Source: Nannocystis pusilla | GTDB taxonomy: Bacteria; Myxococcota_A; Polyangia; Nannocystales; Nannocystaceae | DNA: 64,000 bases | Reading direction: 5' to 3' | Assembly (NCBI RefSeq): GCF_020073745.1 | Contig: NZ_JAIRAU010000057.1 | Coordinates: forward strand, 340,001-404,000 | Shown here: one piece after another, positions 8,541 to 17,657 of the stretch | How the letters are laid out: each line of letters starts with the position of its first letter | Numbering within the stretch: position 1 is the first letter of the stretch | The notes under the pieces: generated by a model | Seen by the model: the letters and a program-made list of their open reading frames with translations, nothing else | What the model was told of the DNA's origin: nothing | Database searches by the model: none | Translations under genes and position numbers: made by a program

Positions 8541-8825
8541 AGCGAGTGACTACGCGGACGCGGCCGCGGCCCCGCTGGTGGGCGGGCCGTCGGCGCGCGC
8601 GATCGTCGGCGTCGACGCCATGGCGACCGCCGCGGCGTGGGCGGCGATGAGCCGGGCGCTGCGCAACACAGGGCGCCCCGGCCTCGGCTGGATGGCGCTC
8701 TCGGCCGTCGACGTCGCGCTGTGGGACCTCAAGGCGAAGCTGCTCGGCGTCCCGCTCGCCGCCCTGCTCGGCCGGCCCGCGACGCCGCCCCGACCTACGG
8801 CAGCGGCGGCTCGAGGCGTCAGGGC
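8541..8825 (+). pseudogene. Relic of an enolase-superfamily (mandelate racemase-like) gene
   Basis: One frame reads RNTGRPGLGWMALSAVDVALWDLKAKLLGVPLAALLGR in pieces (about 8655-8780), the highly conserved N-terminal domain region of mandelate racemase/muconate lactonising enzymes. At about 8780 the match jumps frame: the next family block, PTYGSGG, is read in the neighbouring frame. No barrel domain with catalytic Lys/Asp/Glu follows, since the cytochrome c gene begins at 8843 on the other strand. This is a frameshifted and truncated remnant. Confidence 0.72.
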
Positions 8826-8842
8826 CCATCTGGCCGGTAGCG

Positions 8843-9925
8843 TCACGGGGCGGGCTTCAGCGACGCGTAGTAGGCCGCCAGGTCGCGGATCTGTTCGGCG
8901 TCGAGCGGGCTCGCCACGGGAGTCATGAGGTGCGCATAGGCTGATCCGCCGCGCTGCCGGGCCTTGAACAGCTCTAGCTGCAGGACGAGATAATCCGCGT
9001 ACTGCCCGGCGAGGTCGGGCATGGCGGCGTTGCGCCGGGGACGTCCGGGGCCGTGGCAATCGACGCAGGCCGGGACGCGCTGCGCCGGGACGCCGCGCTC
9101 GGCGATCTGTCCTCCGCGCGCGATCGCGGCGGCCGATCGCTCGTCACTCGGCGGGCAGCCGCGCTGGTCGCTGTAATACCCGGCGAGCTCGTCGCGCTGG
9201 TCGCCGCTCAGGCCCGCCGCGATCGGCCGCATGATCCCGCTGTGGCGTCGCCCGTCGGCGAACGCATGCAAGGCGGCGCCGAGATATTCGCGCGACTGCC
9301 CCGCGAGCCGCGGGAACGCCGGCGACTCGCGGCCGCACCCGTCCAGCCCGTGGCAGCGCGCGCAGTGGCGGCGCGCGAGCTCCGGCAGTGGGTCGGCGAC
9401 GAAGGCAGGGGCCGCGTCGCCATGGACGAGCCGGCGATAGCCCTCGGCGTCGAGGTCCGGCAGCTCCAGCAAGAAGGCCACCATCGCCAGCACCTCGTCG
9501 TCGCGCTGCTGCGACGGCCAGCCGGGCATGCCGGTGAACTTGATCCCGTGCTTGACGACGTAGAACAGCTCCTCGGGCTCCCACTTCGTGGCGAGCTCCG
9601 GCCCGAGCCGCGGCGGGTGCGGGGTCATGGCGTGGGGCACGGGCGGCAGCGGCTCCTCGGGGCGGCCGTGGCACGGCCGGCAGGCGCCCTCGTAGTGACC
9701 GGCGCCCTTGAGCACGAGCCAGGGCTCGTCGCGCGGCGGCAGCTCGTCGCCGAGCGTGCGGGTGGCGACCGCGCGGCGCATCGCGAAGTGCAGGAACCAC
9801 GCGGTGATGCGCCAGTGGCCGGAGCTGGCCGCGATCGGGACGAGGCCCGCGGCCACCACCAGAAACCCGCCCAGGGCCAGCAGCGCGAGCAGCAGCGCGC
9901 CCGTCTTGAGCCGCCGACGTGTCAT
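8843..9925 (-). CDS. Membrane-anchored tri-heme cytochrome c
   Basis: A 360-residue protein with an N-terminal membrane anchor (about residues 8-33) and three class I heme c sites: CRPCH at 82-86, CARCH near 190 and CVDCH near 300. Each is followed by a Met-bearing region that could give the axial ligand (for example KFTGMPGWP). It should sit on the periplasmic side and pass electrons to the oxidase encoded just upstream. The ATG overlaps the CtaG-like gene as ATGA. Multi-heme c proteins of this kind occur as electron donors or gene partners of caa3 oxidases; the direct donor role is inferred. Confidence 0.86.
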   Translation of the reverse strand: MTRRRLKTGALLLALLALGGFLVVAAGLVPIAASSGHWRITAWFLHFAMRRAVATRTLGDELPPRDEPWLVLKGAGHYEGACRPCHGRPEEPLPPVPHAMTPHPPRLGPELATKWEPEELFYVVKHGIKFTGMPGWPSQQRDDEVLAMVAFLLELPDLDAEGYRRLVHGDAAPAFVADPLPELARRHCARCHGLDGCGRESPAFPRLAGQSREYLGAALHAFADGRRHSGIMRPIAAGLSGDQRDELAGYYSDQRGCPPSDERSAAAIARGGQIAERGVPAQRVPACVDCHGPGRPRRNAAMPDLAGQYADYLVLQLELFKARQRGGSAYAHLMTPVASPLDAEQIRDLAAYYASLKPAP

Positions 9926-10575
9926 GACGGATCTCCCGCGGCCACGTCCGCGGCCGTCGCCCCCGCGCCGCGCCGCAGCAGCACCGTCGTGAGGCCGAGC
10001 CCGGCGATCAGGTACACGAGCCCGCCGACGGACAGCATGATCGCCCCGCCGAGGTGCTGGTCGGCGAGCGGCGTCAGCCACGAGCCGCCGTGCGCGTGCT
10101 CGAAGAGCGGCCGCGGCGGGAGGGCGAGCAGGGCGCCCAGCAGCGTCATGTGCATCGACGTGAGCAGCATAGCGACGACGCCCCCGGCGGCCCGCTCGCC
10201 GCGCCGCCGCGCGTCGCCGCCGAAGGCCGACAGCCACACGAGGAGCCCACTGAGGAGGAACGTCGCCTGCTCGACGGCCAGCGCGCGCGGATCGTGCCGC
10301 GCCGCGTGATGCAGGGCCGGCGTGTGCCAGGCCCACACGACCACCAACTCGACGACCGAGGCGGGGATCGGGGAGAACAGCCTCGGGGCCAGCCGCACCG
10401 GATCGAGACGCCCACCGGCGACGCCGAGCGCGAGCGTCGGCGCGGCCACGGCGACCACGCCCATGTGCATCGTCATGTGCGCCGAGAACGAGCCCGGGGC
10501 GAACTGCGTCAGTGCCCCGGACCAGGCGACCGCGAGCGTCGATGCGCCGAGCAGCAGGAGTGCGCGCCGCCTCAT
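9922..10575 (-). CDS. CtaG-like cytochrome c oxidase assembly protein
   Basis: A 217-residue integral membrane protein of the caa3_CtaG type. Conserved features are HMTMHMGVVAVAAP near residue 35, VVWAWHTPALHHAAR near 80 and SMHMTLLGALLAL near 145; the His/Met-rich helices fit a copper-handling assembly factor. It lies between the oxidase structural genes and the cytochrome c gene, with 4-nt overlaps on both sides. Confidence 0.84.
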   Translation of the reverse strand: MRRRALLLLGASTLAVAWSGALTQFAPGSFSAHMTMHMGVVAVAAPTLALGVAGGRLDPVRLAPRLFSPIPASVVELVVVWAWHTPALHHAARHDPRALAVEQATFLLSGLLVWLSAFGGDARRRGERAAGGVVAMLLTSMHMTLLGALLALPPRPLFEHAHGGSWLTPLADQHLGGAIMLSVGGLVYLIAGLGLTTVLLRRGAGATAADVAAGDPS

Positions 10576-10952
10576 CGGCAGCTCCGGATGAACAGCGCGA
10601 CCAGTGCCGCGTAGACGACGGCGAGCGCCGACAGGCCGGTGAGCAGCAGGGTGGTCCGGCCGAGGAAGCGGTCGCGGTCGCCGGGCGCGTCGTACTCGCG
10701 CGCGGGGCCGGGCTCGACCGGACGGCGCCGCCGCATCGCCCTCCAGCCGACCAGGGCCAGCCCCGCGAGCGCCAGCAGCGTGTAGACGGCGATCGCCGCC
10801 CGCGCGGCCCCCAGCGAGCCGCCCCTGCCCGCGATCTTGGCGCACCACACCGCGCCGGTGATGTACGAGAGCAGGAGGTGCGCGAGCCAGATGAACGGCG
10901 CGGCCGTCAAGAGCCACAGGTTCTCGCGCGGGGGGCGGGACTCGTCGGTCAT
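10572..10952 (-). CDS. Small oxidase-associated membrane protein
   Basis: A 126-residue protein with three hydrophobic segments (about 13-35, 47-70, 98-122). The N-terminal part PFIWLAHLLLSYITGAVWCAK resembles small unnamed proteins that accompany caa3 oxidase operons. It starts 10 nt after the oxidase gene stop and overlaps the CtaG-like gene by 4 nt. I cannot assign a mechanism; an assembly or accessory role is inferred from position. Confidence 0.75.
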   Translation of the reverse strand: MTDESRPPRENLWLLTAAPFIWLAHLLLSYITGAVWCAKIAGRGGSLGAARAAIAVYTLLALAGLALVGWRAMRRRRPVEPGPAREYDAPGDRDRFLGRTTLLLTGLSALAVVYAALVALFIRSCR

Positions 10953-10962
10953 GGCGAACGCC

Positions 10963-13473
10963 TCATGCCAGCAGCGGGAAGCCGGCGATCACGGCGACGG
11001 TGAGGAGCGCGGTCAGGACGGTGAAGTGCCAGTAGAGCACCACGTTGCCCAGGTCGGCGTCGTGGCGCGGGGTCATGTGCCCCGCGAGCCGACGCGCGCT
11101 GCAGTACAGGTGCATGATGGCGCCGATGCCCACATGGGCGGCGGTCCAGATGACGAGGAGCCAGACGATGGCGGGGTACGCGTGGCTGGTCGGGTCGAGG
11201 CCGGTGGCGAGCGGCCCGGCGACGAGGGCCGCACCGCCGAGGGCCGCGAGTCCCGCCCCGCCCAGGAGCCCGAGGTGGCAGGCGCGTCCGCGGTCGCGTC
11301 GATTCCAGCGCCGGGCCAGCCATGTCGCGCTCCAGGCCCCGACGAGCAGCAGCGCCGCGAGCCCCGGCCACAGCACCCCCGGCCCCTGGACCGGCGCCGG
11401 CGGGAAGTCGGCGTGGACCGTCCAGAAGAAGAAGTAGCCGAAGACGAGGCACACGTACGCGGTGAAGTCGGCCAGCATGGTGATGAACACGCCCCACCAT
11501 CCGATCGACGACGAACCCGAGGCGTAGAGCGGCAGCGTCAACCCACAGCCGACGTCCTTCTCCTGCTTCTCCGGCACTCGCGCGGTCCCCGTCCACAGCC
11601 AGAACACGAACACGAGCAGCGCCGCGACCAGGCTGGCGAGCGCCAGCGACCACAGCTTGAAGGTGCCGAGGATGAAGAACCCGCCGGTGGTGAGGGCGGC
11701 GAGCGGGGTGACGAAGCTCGGGCCCGGCAGGCGCTGACAGAACAGCGGCCGCGCGTCGACGACGGACGTCACGAGCGTCTCGCGCAGGCCCTCCTCCGCG
11801 TCGGGCAGGTAGAAGCGTCCCTCGTCGATGTTACGGAGGAAGTCCGGCTGATCCCACAAAGGATAGCGGCTGTCGATCTGTGGGATCGAGCGGATCCCCC
11901 ACGGCTTGCCCGGCATCTCCTGCACCCATTCGAGGGTGCCGGCGTCCCACGGGTTGCGCGGCGCGAGCGGCTCGCGGGAGCGGGGGCGCACCAGGTCCCA
12001 GACGATCACCGCGACCCCGGCGGCGAGGATGAACGCCCCGATCGTCGACACCAAATTGAGCCCGCCCAGCCCGGCGGCTGCCGGATAGGTGAAGACCCGC
12101 CGCGGCATCCCGCGCAGGCCCGTCAGGTGCATCGGCAGGAACGCGACGTTGAAGCCGATGAACATGAGCCAGAACGCCAGCCTGCCGAGCCGCTCGGACA
12201 GCATCTTGTTGCCCACGAGCGGGTAATAATAATAAAACCCGGCGATGATGGGGAAGACCGCCCCGCCGAACAGAGTGTAGTGAAAGTGGGCGACGACGAA
12301 GAACGAGTCGTGGGCCTGGAAGTCGAACGGCGCCATGGCCACCATGACCCCCGTCAGCCCGCCCAGCACGAAGATCGCCAGGCTGCCGAACATGAACAGC
12401 ATCGGCGTCGAGCGGGTCACCCGGCCCATCAAGATCGTCGCCAGGAAGCAGAACAGCTGCACGCCGGTCGGGATCGCCACCGCGGTCGAGGCCGCCGAGA
12501 ACAGCCCCAGCGAGACCCCCGGCAGGCCGGTCGTGTACATGTGGTGCACCCACAGCCCGAAGCTGAGGAACCCGGTGCCGATCGCCGACAGGACGATCCA
12601 GTCGTAGCCGACGACCGGCCGGCGCGCGAAGGTCGGCACCATCATCGCCACCAGCGCGACCGACGGCAGAAAGATGATGTAGACCTCCGGGTGCCCGAAC
12701 AGCCAGAACAGGTGCTGCCACAGCAGCGGGTCGCCGCCGCCCGCGGGGTCGAAGAAGGGCCAGCCGAACGCCCGCTCGACCTCGAGCAGCATGCTGCCCG
12801 CGATCAGCGGCGGGAACGCGAACAGCACCATCGCCGCGGCCACGAGGGTGTACCAGGCGTACAGCGGGACGAGGTTGATGCGCATCCCGGGTGGCCGGCA
12901 CTTGAGCGTCCCGACGATCAGCTCGACGGCCGCGGCGATCGCCGCGACCTCGATGAACGAGAACCCCAGGAGCCACATGTCGGCGCCGATCCCCGGCTGA
13001 TACTTCGAGGTGAGCGGCGGGTACATGAACCACCCGCCGCGCGGCGCCGCGTCGAAGAAGATCGAGCCGCACAGGAAGATCCCGCCGAGCATGAAACACC
13101 AGAACCCGAACGCCGACAGCCGCGGGAACGGCAGGTCGCGCGCCCCCAGCATCTGCGGCAGGAGCAGCACCGCGATCGCCTCGAAGATCGGGATCGCGAA
13201 CAGGAACATCATCACCGAGCCGTGGACGGTGAACGCCTGGTTGTAGAGGTCGGCCGACAGCAGGTCGTTGTCGGGCACCGCGAGCTGCGTGCGCATCATC
13301 AGCGCCAGCACGCCGGCGAACAGGAAGAAGAAGAACGAGCTCGCCGTGTACCACACCCCCACGGCCGAGTTGTTGACGGCCGACCAGTAGCGCCAGCCGG
13401 TCGGGGTCTCCCACGCCTTCAACAGGCGGGCGGCCTGTTCGGCGCCGACCTGCTCGGGCGACGGCTCGCTCAT
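10963..13473 (-). CDS. ctaD: Cytochrome c oxidase subunits I+III fusion (caa3 type)
   Basis: An 836-residue protein. The first ~560 residues are subunit I: AFTVHGSVMMF carries a heme a ligand, LFGHPEVYIIF the CuB His with adjacent Tyr, WVHHMYTTG two CuB His, and VVAHFHYTLFGG the heme a/a3 His pair. After a linker (residues ~550-640) come further helices including DFTAYVCLVFGYFFFWTVHADF and HVGIGAIMHLYCSARRL, which match subunit III. The fusion joins I and III as in several caa3 oxidases. It reduces O2 with cytochrome c electrons and pumps protons. ATG 13473 overlaps the ctaC stop as ATGA. Confidence 0.95.
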   Translation of the reverse strand: MSEPSPEQVGAEQAARLLKAWETPTGWRYWSAVNNSAVGVWYTASSFFFFLFAGVLALMMRTQLAVPDNDLLSADLYNQAFTVHGSVMMFLFAIPIFEAIAVLLLPQMLGARDLPFPRLSAFGFWCFMLGGIFLCGSIFFDAAPRGGWFMYPPLTSKYQPGIGADMWLLGFSFIEVAAIAAAVELIVGTLKCRPPGMRINLVPLYAWYTLVAAAMVLFAFPPLIAGSMLLEVERAFGWPFFDPAGGGDPLLWQHLFWLFGHPEVYIIFLPSVALVAMMVPTFARRPVVGYDWIVLSAIGTGFLSFGLWVHHMYTTGLPGVSLGLFSAASTAVAIPTGVQLFCFLATILMGRVTRSTPMLFMFGSLAIFVLGGLTGVMVAMAPFDFQAHDSFFVVAHFHYTLFGGAVFPIIAGFYYYYPLVGNKMLSERLGRLAFWLMFIGFNVAFLPMHLTGLRGMPRRVFTYPAAAGLGGLNLVSTIGAFILAAGVAVIVWDLVRPRSREPLAPRNPWDAGTLEWVQEMPGKPWGIRSIPQIDSRYPLWDQPDFLRNIDEGRFYLPDAEEGLRETLVTSVVDARPLFCQRLPGPSFVTPLAALTTGGFFILGTFKLWSLALASLVAALLVFVFWLWTGTARVPEKQEKDVGCGLTLPLYASGSSSIGWWGVFITMLADFTAYVCLVFGYFFFWTVHADFPPAPVQGPGVLWPGLAALLLVGAWSATWLARRWNRRDRGRACHLGLLGGAGLAALGGAALVAGPLATGLDPTSHAYPAIVWLLVIWTAAHVGIGAIMHLYCSARRLAGHMTPRHDADLGNVVLYWHFTVLTALLTVAVIAGFPLLA

Positions 13474-14510
13474 TTCAGGCCCTCCAGATAGGCGGCGAGC
13501 GCCTCCCGGTCGGCTTGCGGCAACATCGCGAAGGCTGGCATGTGCACACCCGGCTTGACCTGCTCCGGGGCCTCGATCCAGCGCTGGAAGGCCCGCGGGT
13601 CGCTGCTCAGCGTGCCGGCCGCGATGCTCAGGCGGCCGCCGACGTGGGTCAGATCGGGGCCGACGTCGCCGTCGGCGAGCGTGCCCCGGATCGTGTGACA
13701 GGCGCCGCAGCCGTGGGCGAGGAGCAGCTCCTGGCCCCGCGCCGCCAGCGGGCTCGCCGGGGCCGACGCCGGTTCGGCCTGGTGCGCCAGCCACTCGGCG
13801 AATTCGTGCTCCTCGGTGACGGCGACCACAAAGGCCATGTGGGCGTGGGACAGCCCGCAGTATTCGGCGCAGAGGCCGCGGAACACGCCGGTCCGCGACG
13901 GCTCGAGCGTCAACCGAGTGACGCGGCCCGGGATCATGTCGACCTTGCCGGCGAGCGCCGGGATCCACAACGAGTGAATGACGTCATGGCTGTCGAGCTG
14001 GAGGACGGCCGGGCGGCCGACCGGCAGCCGGAGCTCGTTGGCCAGCGGGACGACCCGCCCGTCGCTCGTTCGATAGACGACCTCCCACCAGAATTGCCGG
14101 CCCGTGACGAAGAGCGTCGGCTCGGCGTCCACTCCGGCGAGGAGCGACGGCAGCAAGGCCAGCCCCCAGATCAGGAGGGCCGTGAGCACGAGGACCGGCA
14201 AGACCACGCCGCCGCCCACGATCAACACGCCCGGCGCCCGCGGACCTGGCTCCCGCCGACGGGTGCTCACATAAAACGCGAGCGCCATGACCGCGGCCCA
14301 GACGACGACCGTCCCCGCGGTCATCCACCAGAACAGCTCGGCGATCCGCTCGGCGCCTCGCCCCGCCGGATCGAGTGCCGACTGCGGACCCGCGCACGCG
14401 ACCAGCGCCGCGACGCCGGCGAGAAGCGCCAGGTCGGTCGCGCGGATGGTGGCCCGGCGACGGCGCCCGGAGGCCGTGTCGGGCGAGGAAGACAGAGCGA
14501 ACCGCGTCAT
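13470..14510 (-). CDS. ctaC: Cytochrome c oxidase subunit II with fused cytochrome c domain
   Basis: A 346-residue subunit II. A signal segment with a possible lipobox (LVAC near residue 39) is followed by two helices and the cupredoxin domain with the CuA motif CAEYCGLSHAHM near residues 215-226. The C-terminal cytochrome c domain has CGACH near 275 and the distal Met in HMPAFAMLP, so this is the caa3 arrangement. It is the first gene of the operon. ATG 14510 is chosen because upstream residues have no homology. No heme A synthase or farnesyltransferase gene is in the window. Confidence 0.94.
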   Translation of the reverse strand: MTRFALSSSPDTASGRRRRATIRATDLALLAGVAALVACAGPQSALDPAGRGAERIAELFWWMTAGTVVVWAAVMALAFYVSTRRREPGPRAPGVLIVGGGVVLPVLVLTALLIWGLALLPSLLAGVDAEPTLFVTGRQFWWEVVYRTSDGRVVPLANELRLPVGRPAVLQLDSHDVIHSLWIPALAGKVDMIPGRVTRLTLEPSRTGVFRGLCAEYCGLSHAHMAFVVAVTEEHEFAEWLAHQAEPASAPASPLAARGQELLLAHGCGACHTIRGTLADGDVGPDLTHVGGRLSIAAGTLSSDPRAFQRWIEAPEQVKPGVHMPAFAMLPQADREALAAYLEGLK

Positions 14511-14945
14511 GGCGAGAGTACTCCCGATTCGGCGCCGGCGCCCGTCGTTGCAGGTGCAACGATGCGTTGCTTTCGACGGAGCGGGTGACCTTGGGCCAGG
14601 CGAAGGATCCGCCTGGATCGGTTCGCTGCTGCCCACGCTGTAGCGGCGATTCGTTTCAGGTGCCGCCGAGGGTGAGGGAGGACCCCCTGATTGTCAAGGC
14701 AAGGTGGTCTCGTACTGCGAATGACGGGACGCCGCCGCTCGCCTGCTGTCGCTATCTCCATACCCGCGCTCGCTGGCGGCGATGCTCGAGCGCGACACGG
14801 CGAATCGCGGGGCGCCTGCGAGCAATGGTCGTGGTGGATACGGCCGACACCGGCGCGGCGGTCTCGCGGGACGACGAGGCGGGCGCTTCTCGACACCTCG
14901 GAGCCGAGCGTCCGCCGCGGAATAGCGAGGTTCGACGCGGGCCCT
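14511..14945. other. Intergenic region upstream of ctaC
   Basis: Holds the presumed ctaC promoter and the 3' flank of the acyl-AMP ligase gene. Only shadow frames are present. No terminator hairpin or -35/-10 pair stood out by eye. Confidence 0.5.
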
Positions 14946-16745
14946 TCATGCATCGCGGGGCATGAGGTCGCGGAGCCGGTCGGCGCGTGTGAGGTCGCGG
15001 ATCTCGAGCCGCTGCAGCTTTCCACTGCTGGTCTTCGGCAGCGAGCGCGGCGCCACCAGGACGACGCGATCCGGCCGCAGCCCGGTCTCGGCGAGCACGG
15101 CGCGCTCGACGGCGCGAGCGAGGCGCGCGAGCGCGTCGCGCCCTGTCTCCGCGGTCTCGACGACGACGACGACGGCCTCGGTGCCGTCGGCGGGGTCGTA
15201 CTCTCCGAACGCGGCGATGCAGCCGGCGCGGGCGCCAGGCACCCGGCCGGCCGCGGCCTCGAGGGCCTGAGGATGGTAGTTGCGGCCGGCCTTGACGACG
15301 AGCTCCTTGCAGCGCCCGGTGACGAAGAGCTCGCCGTCGGCGACGTATCCGAGGTCGCCGGTGCACAGCCAGCCGTCGCGCAGCGCCGCCGCGGAGGCGT
15401 CGGGATCGCCGACGTAACCCTCGGTGAGCGACGGTCCGCGGAGCACGATCTGGCCCTGAACGCGCTCGGGCAGCGCGACCCCGGCCGCGTCGACGATCTT
15501 CATGGCGTGACCGGGGAAGGGCCGGCCGACGCCGACGAACGCCAGTGCCGCAGGATCGTCAGGAGCGACAGGAGCAGCCACGCCGTCACGGTTCAGCCGC
15601 TCGCGCGCGACGAAGTCGACGCGCGGCTCGCTGTCCGCTGCGGGGAAGGTCGCGGCGAGCACGAACTCGGCCATGCCGTACACGGGGTGCACGCTGCGGG
15701 CCGGCAGCCCGTAGGGGCCGAAGCGGCGGCGGAACGCGGCGACGGTGCCCGCGTCGATGAACTCGGCGCCGTTGTAGGCGAGCCGCCAGGCGCCGAGGTC
15801 GAGGCCGGCGAGCTGATCGTCGCCGATCTTGCCGAGGCAGAGCTGATACGCGAAGTTGGGCGCTGGCGAGAGCGCGCCGCGCAGGTGGTGCATGGCCCAC
15901 AGCCAGCGCTGCGGCCGGAGGACGAACGAGAGCGGCGGGAGCAGGGCCACTGGCAAACCGTGGAGGAAGGGCGCCAGCACCACGCCGACGAGGCCCATGT
16001 CGTGATGGAGCGGGAGCCAGCCGAGGCTGAGCTCGCCCTCGCGGTATCCGCTGATCTCGCCGATGCCGCGCGCATTGGCCAACAGCGCCCGGTGGCTCAC
16101 CATCACGCCCCGGGGCTCGCTCGTCGTGCCCGAGGTGTACTGAATGAAGGCGAGCGCGTCGGGCGCCGGCGCCGGCTCGTCGTCAAAATCGTCAGATCCC
16201 GCCAGATCGGCGGGCACCAGGACGGGCGGGGCCGCGGCTCCGCGCGCGACGGTCTCGGCCTGCTCGTGGAGCGACGCCTCTACGATCAAGGCGCGGGCCC
16301 CGGCGCCGCGGAGGATCGCCGCGGCCCGCGACCGCCAGGACAGCGCCCGCTTCGACGCGAAGGGCGGCTCGAGCAGGATCGGGACGGCGCCGAGCAGGAC
16401 GCAGCCGAACAGCGCGACGACGACGTCCGGACCTGTCGCGAAGGACAGAAGAACGCGCGCGCCGGAGCCGACGCCCCGACGGGCCAGCGCCCCGGCCGCC
16501 GCACGCGCGTGGGCGAGGAGGGCCGCGTTGGTGAGAGTCGAGAGCCGCTCGTCGGTGTCGATGAAGTAGAACGCGGTCGCCTCCGGCGCCGCCCGGGCCC
16601 GCTCGCGCAGCGCGTCGTGCAACCCGGGCGCGGGCGCGGCCCGGCGTCCCGGAGCGATCGGGACGGCCTGGCGCTCGGGGTGCACGCCGAGCCCGGGTCC
16701 CAGGGACAGCGCCGCACCGGCGCGGACAAAGCTGATCGTCGTCAT
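14946..16745 (-). CDS. Fatty acyl-AMP ligase (FAAL)
   Basis: A 599-residue ANL-family adenylating enzyme. Core motifs are FIQYTSGTTSEPRGVMVSH near residue 200 (ATP-binding P-loop), LPLHHDMGLVG, YNGAEFID, YGMAEFVLA (aromatic/TE-type A5 region), DGWLCTGDLGY (A7) and LPKTSSGKLQR (catalytic Lys, A10) near 580. The YNGAE and LHHDMGL blocks are characteristic of FAALs, which form acyl-AMP and hand the acyl chain to an acyl carrier protein rather than CoA. It is the last gene of the type III PKS operon; the carrier is probably the ACP domain encoded by the first gene. ATG 16745 follows GGGAGA. Confidence 0.88.
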   Translation of the reverse strand: MTTISFVRAGAALSLGPGLGVHPERQAVPIAPGRRAAPAPGLHDALRERARAAPEATAFYFIDTDERLSTLTNAALLAHARAAAGALARRGVGSGARVLLSFATGPDVVVALFGCVLLGAVPILLEPPFASKRALSWRSRAAAILRGAGARALIVEASLHEQAETVARGAAAPPVLVPADLAGSDDFDDEPAPAPDALAFIQYTSGTTSEPRGVMVSHRALLANARGIGEISGYREGELSLGWLPLHHDMGLVGVVLAPFLHGLPVALLPPLSFVLRPQRWLWAMHHLRGALSPAPNFAYQLCLGKIGDDQLAGLDLGAWRLAYNGAEFIDAGTVAAFRRRFGPYGLPARSVHPVYGMAEFVLAATFPAADSEPRVDFVARERLNRDGVAAPVAPDDPAALAFVGVGRPFPGHAMKIVDAAGVALPERVQGQIVLRGPSLTEGYVGDPDASAAALRDGWLCTGDLGYVADGELFVTGRCKELVVKAGRNYHPQALEAAAGRVPGARAGCIAAFGEYDPADGTEAVVVVVETAETGRDALARLARAVERAVLAETGLRPDRVVLVAPRSLPKTSSGKLQRLEIRDLTRADRLRDLMPRDA

Positions 16746-16759
16746 GAATTTCTCCCGGG

Positions 16760-17641
16760 TCACGCGCCGCGGCTGCTGGCGCGGACGACCCCGTAGCGCA
16801 TCACACCGCGCGCGTACGCCTGTCGCATCAATGGGACCGCGCGCAGGAAGCGGAACACGTCCAGGCCCTTGCGCCGGATCAGCGACCACGCGAGACGCGG
16901 GTTGCGCACGAGCGGCGCGACGGCCTCGCTCGTCAGGTCCCACGTGTGCCGCGTGTTCTCGGTCCAGTCTGCGGCGCGCACGTCCGCGAAGCCGCACGCC
17001 TCGCACAGCCCGGCGTACCCGCGCAGCGGGAGCACGTACGCCAGGGCCATCTCGCGGTAGAGCCGGCGCAGGAGCGCAGCCTCGTCACGAGTCGGCCGGT
17101 CGTCGCGACAGCACCAGGTGGCGACGATCAACCGCCCGCCCGGTTTGAGCACGCGCATACACTCGCGGAAGAAGGCGAGCTTGTCCGGCAGCAGCTCGCA
17201 GATCTCGAGCGCCCACACGACGTCGAAGGTCCGCGCCGCGAACGGCGTGGCGAGGGCGTCGGCGACGTGGAAGCGGACCGACTCCGCCACGCCGGCCGCG
17301 CCCGCCTTGGCGCGCGCGCGTTCGACCTGGGCCCCGCTGAGGGTGATGCCGTCGACCCGGCAGCCGAGCTCGCGGGCGAGGAGGATGCTCGCGGCGCCGA
17401 TGCCCGACCCGGCGTCGAGGACGTGCGCGCCGCGCGGGACCTCGCCGAAGGCGATGAGCTCGTGCACGGTGCGCGCCTGGGCCGCGTGGCGGTCCTGTCC
17501 GGCGTCGCCGGGGGCCCAGAAGCCGTGGTGGATGTGCTCGCCCCACAGCTCCTCGTAGAGGTCGATCATGCCGTCGAAGTGCTCGACGATGGCCGCGTGC
17601 AGCTCGTCGACGGGCCGGGAGAGCGAGAAGACGTCGTCCAT
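16760..17641 (-). CDS. SAM-dependent methyltransferase (tocopherol/sarcosine-MT-like)
   Basis: A 293-residue class I methyltransferase. Motif I is VLDAGSGIGAASILLAREL near residues 74-92, with VDGITLSGAQVERA following, FDVVWALEICELLPDK at motif II, and LKPGGRLIVATWC after it. The N-terminal DLYEELWGEHIHHGFW element is typical of the gamma-tocopherol/dimethylglycine methyltransferase group. In this operon it probably methylates the polyketide ring (C or O position unknown). It lies 16 nt after the PKS gene and 14 nt before the FAAL gene. Confidence 0.85.
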   Translation of the reverse strand: MDDVFSLSRPVDELHAAIVEHFDGMIDLYEELWGEHIHHGFWAPGDAGQDRHAAQARTVHELIAFGEVPRGAHVLDAGSGIGAASILLARELGCRVDGITLSGAQVERARAKAGAAGVAESVRFHVADALATPFAARTFDVVWALEICELLPDKLAFFRECMRVLKPGGRLIVATWCCRDDRPTRDEAALLRRLYREMALAYVLPLRGYAGLCEACGFADVRAADWTENTRHTWDLTSEAVAPLVRNPRLAWSLIRRKGLDVFRFLRAVPLMRQAYARGVMRYGVVRASSRGA

Positions 17642-17657
17642 GCGTTCCTCCGGGGTT

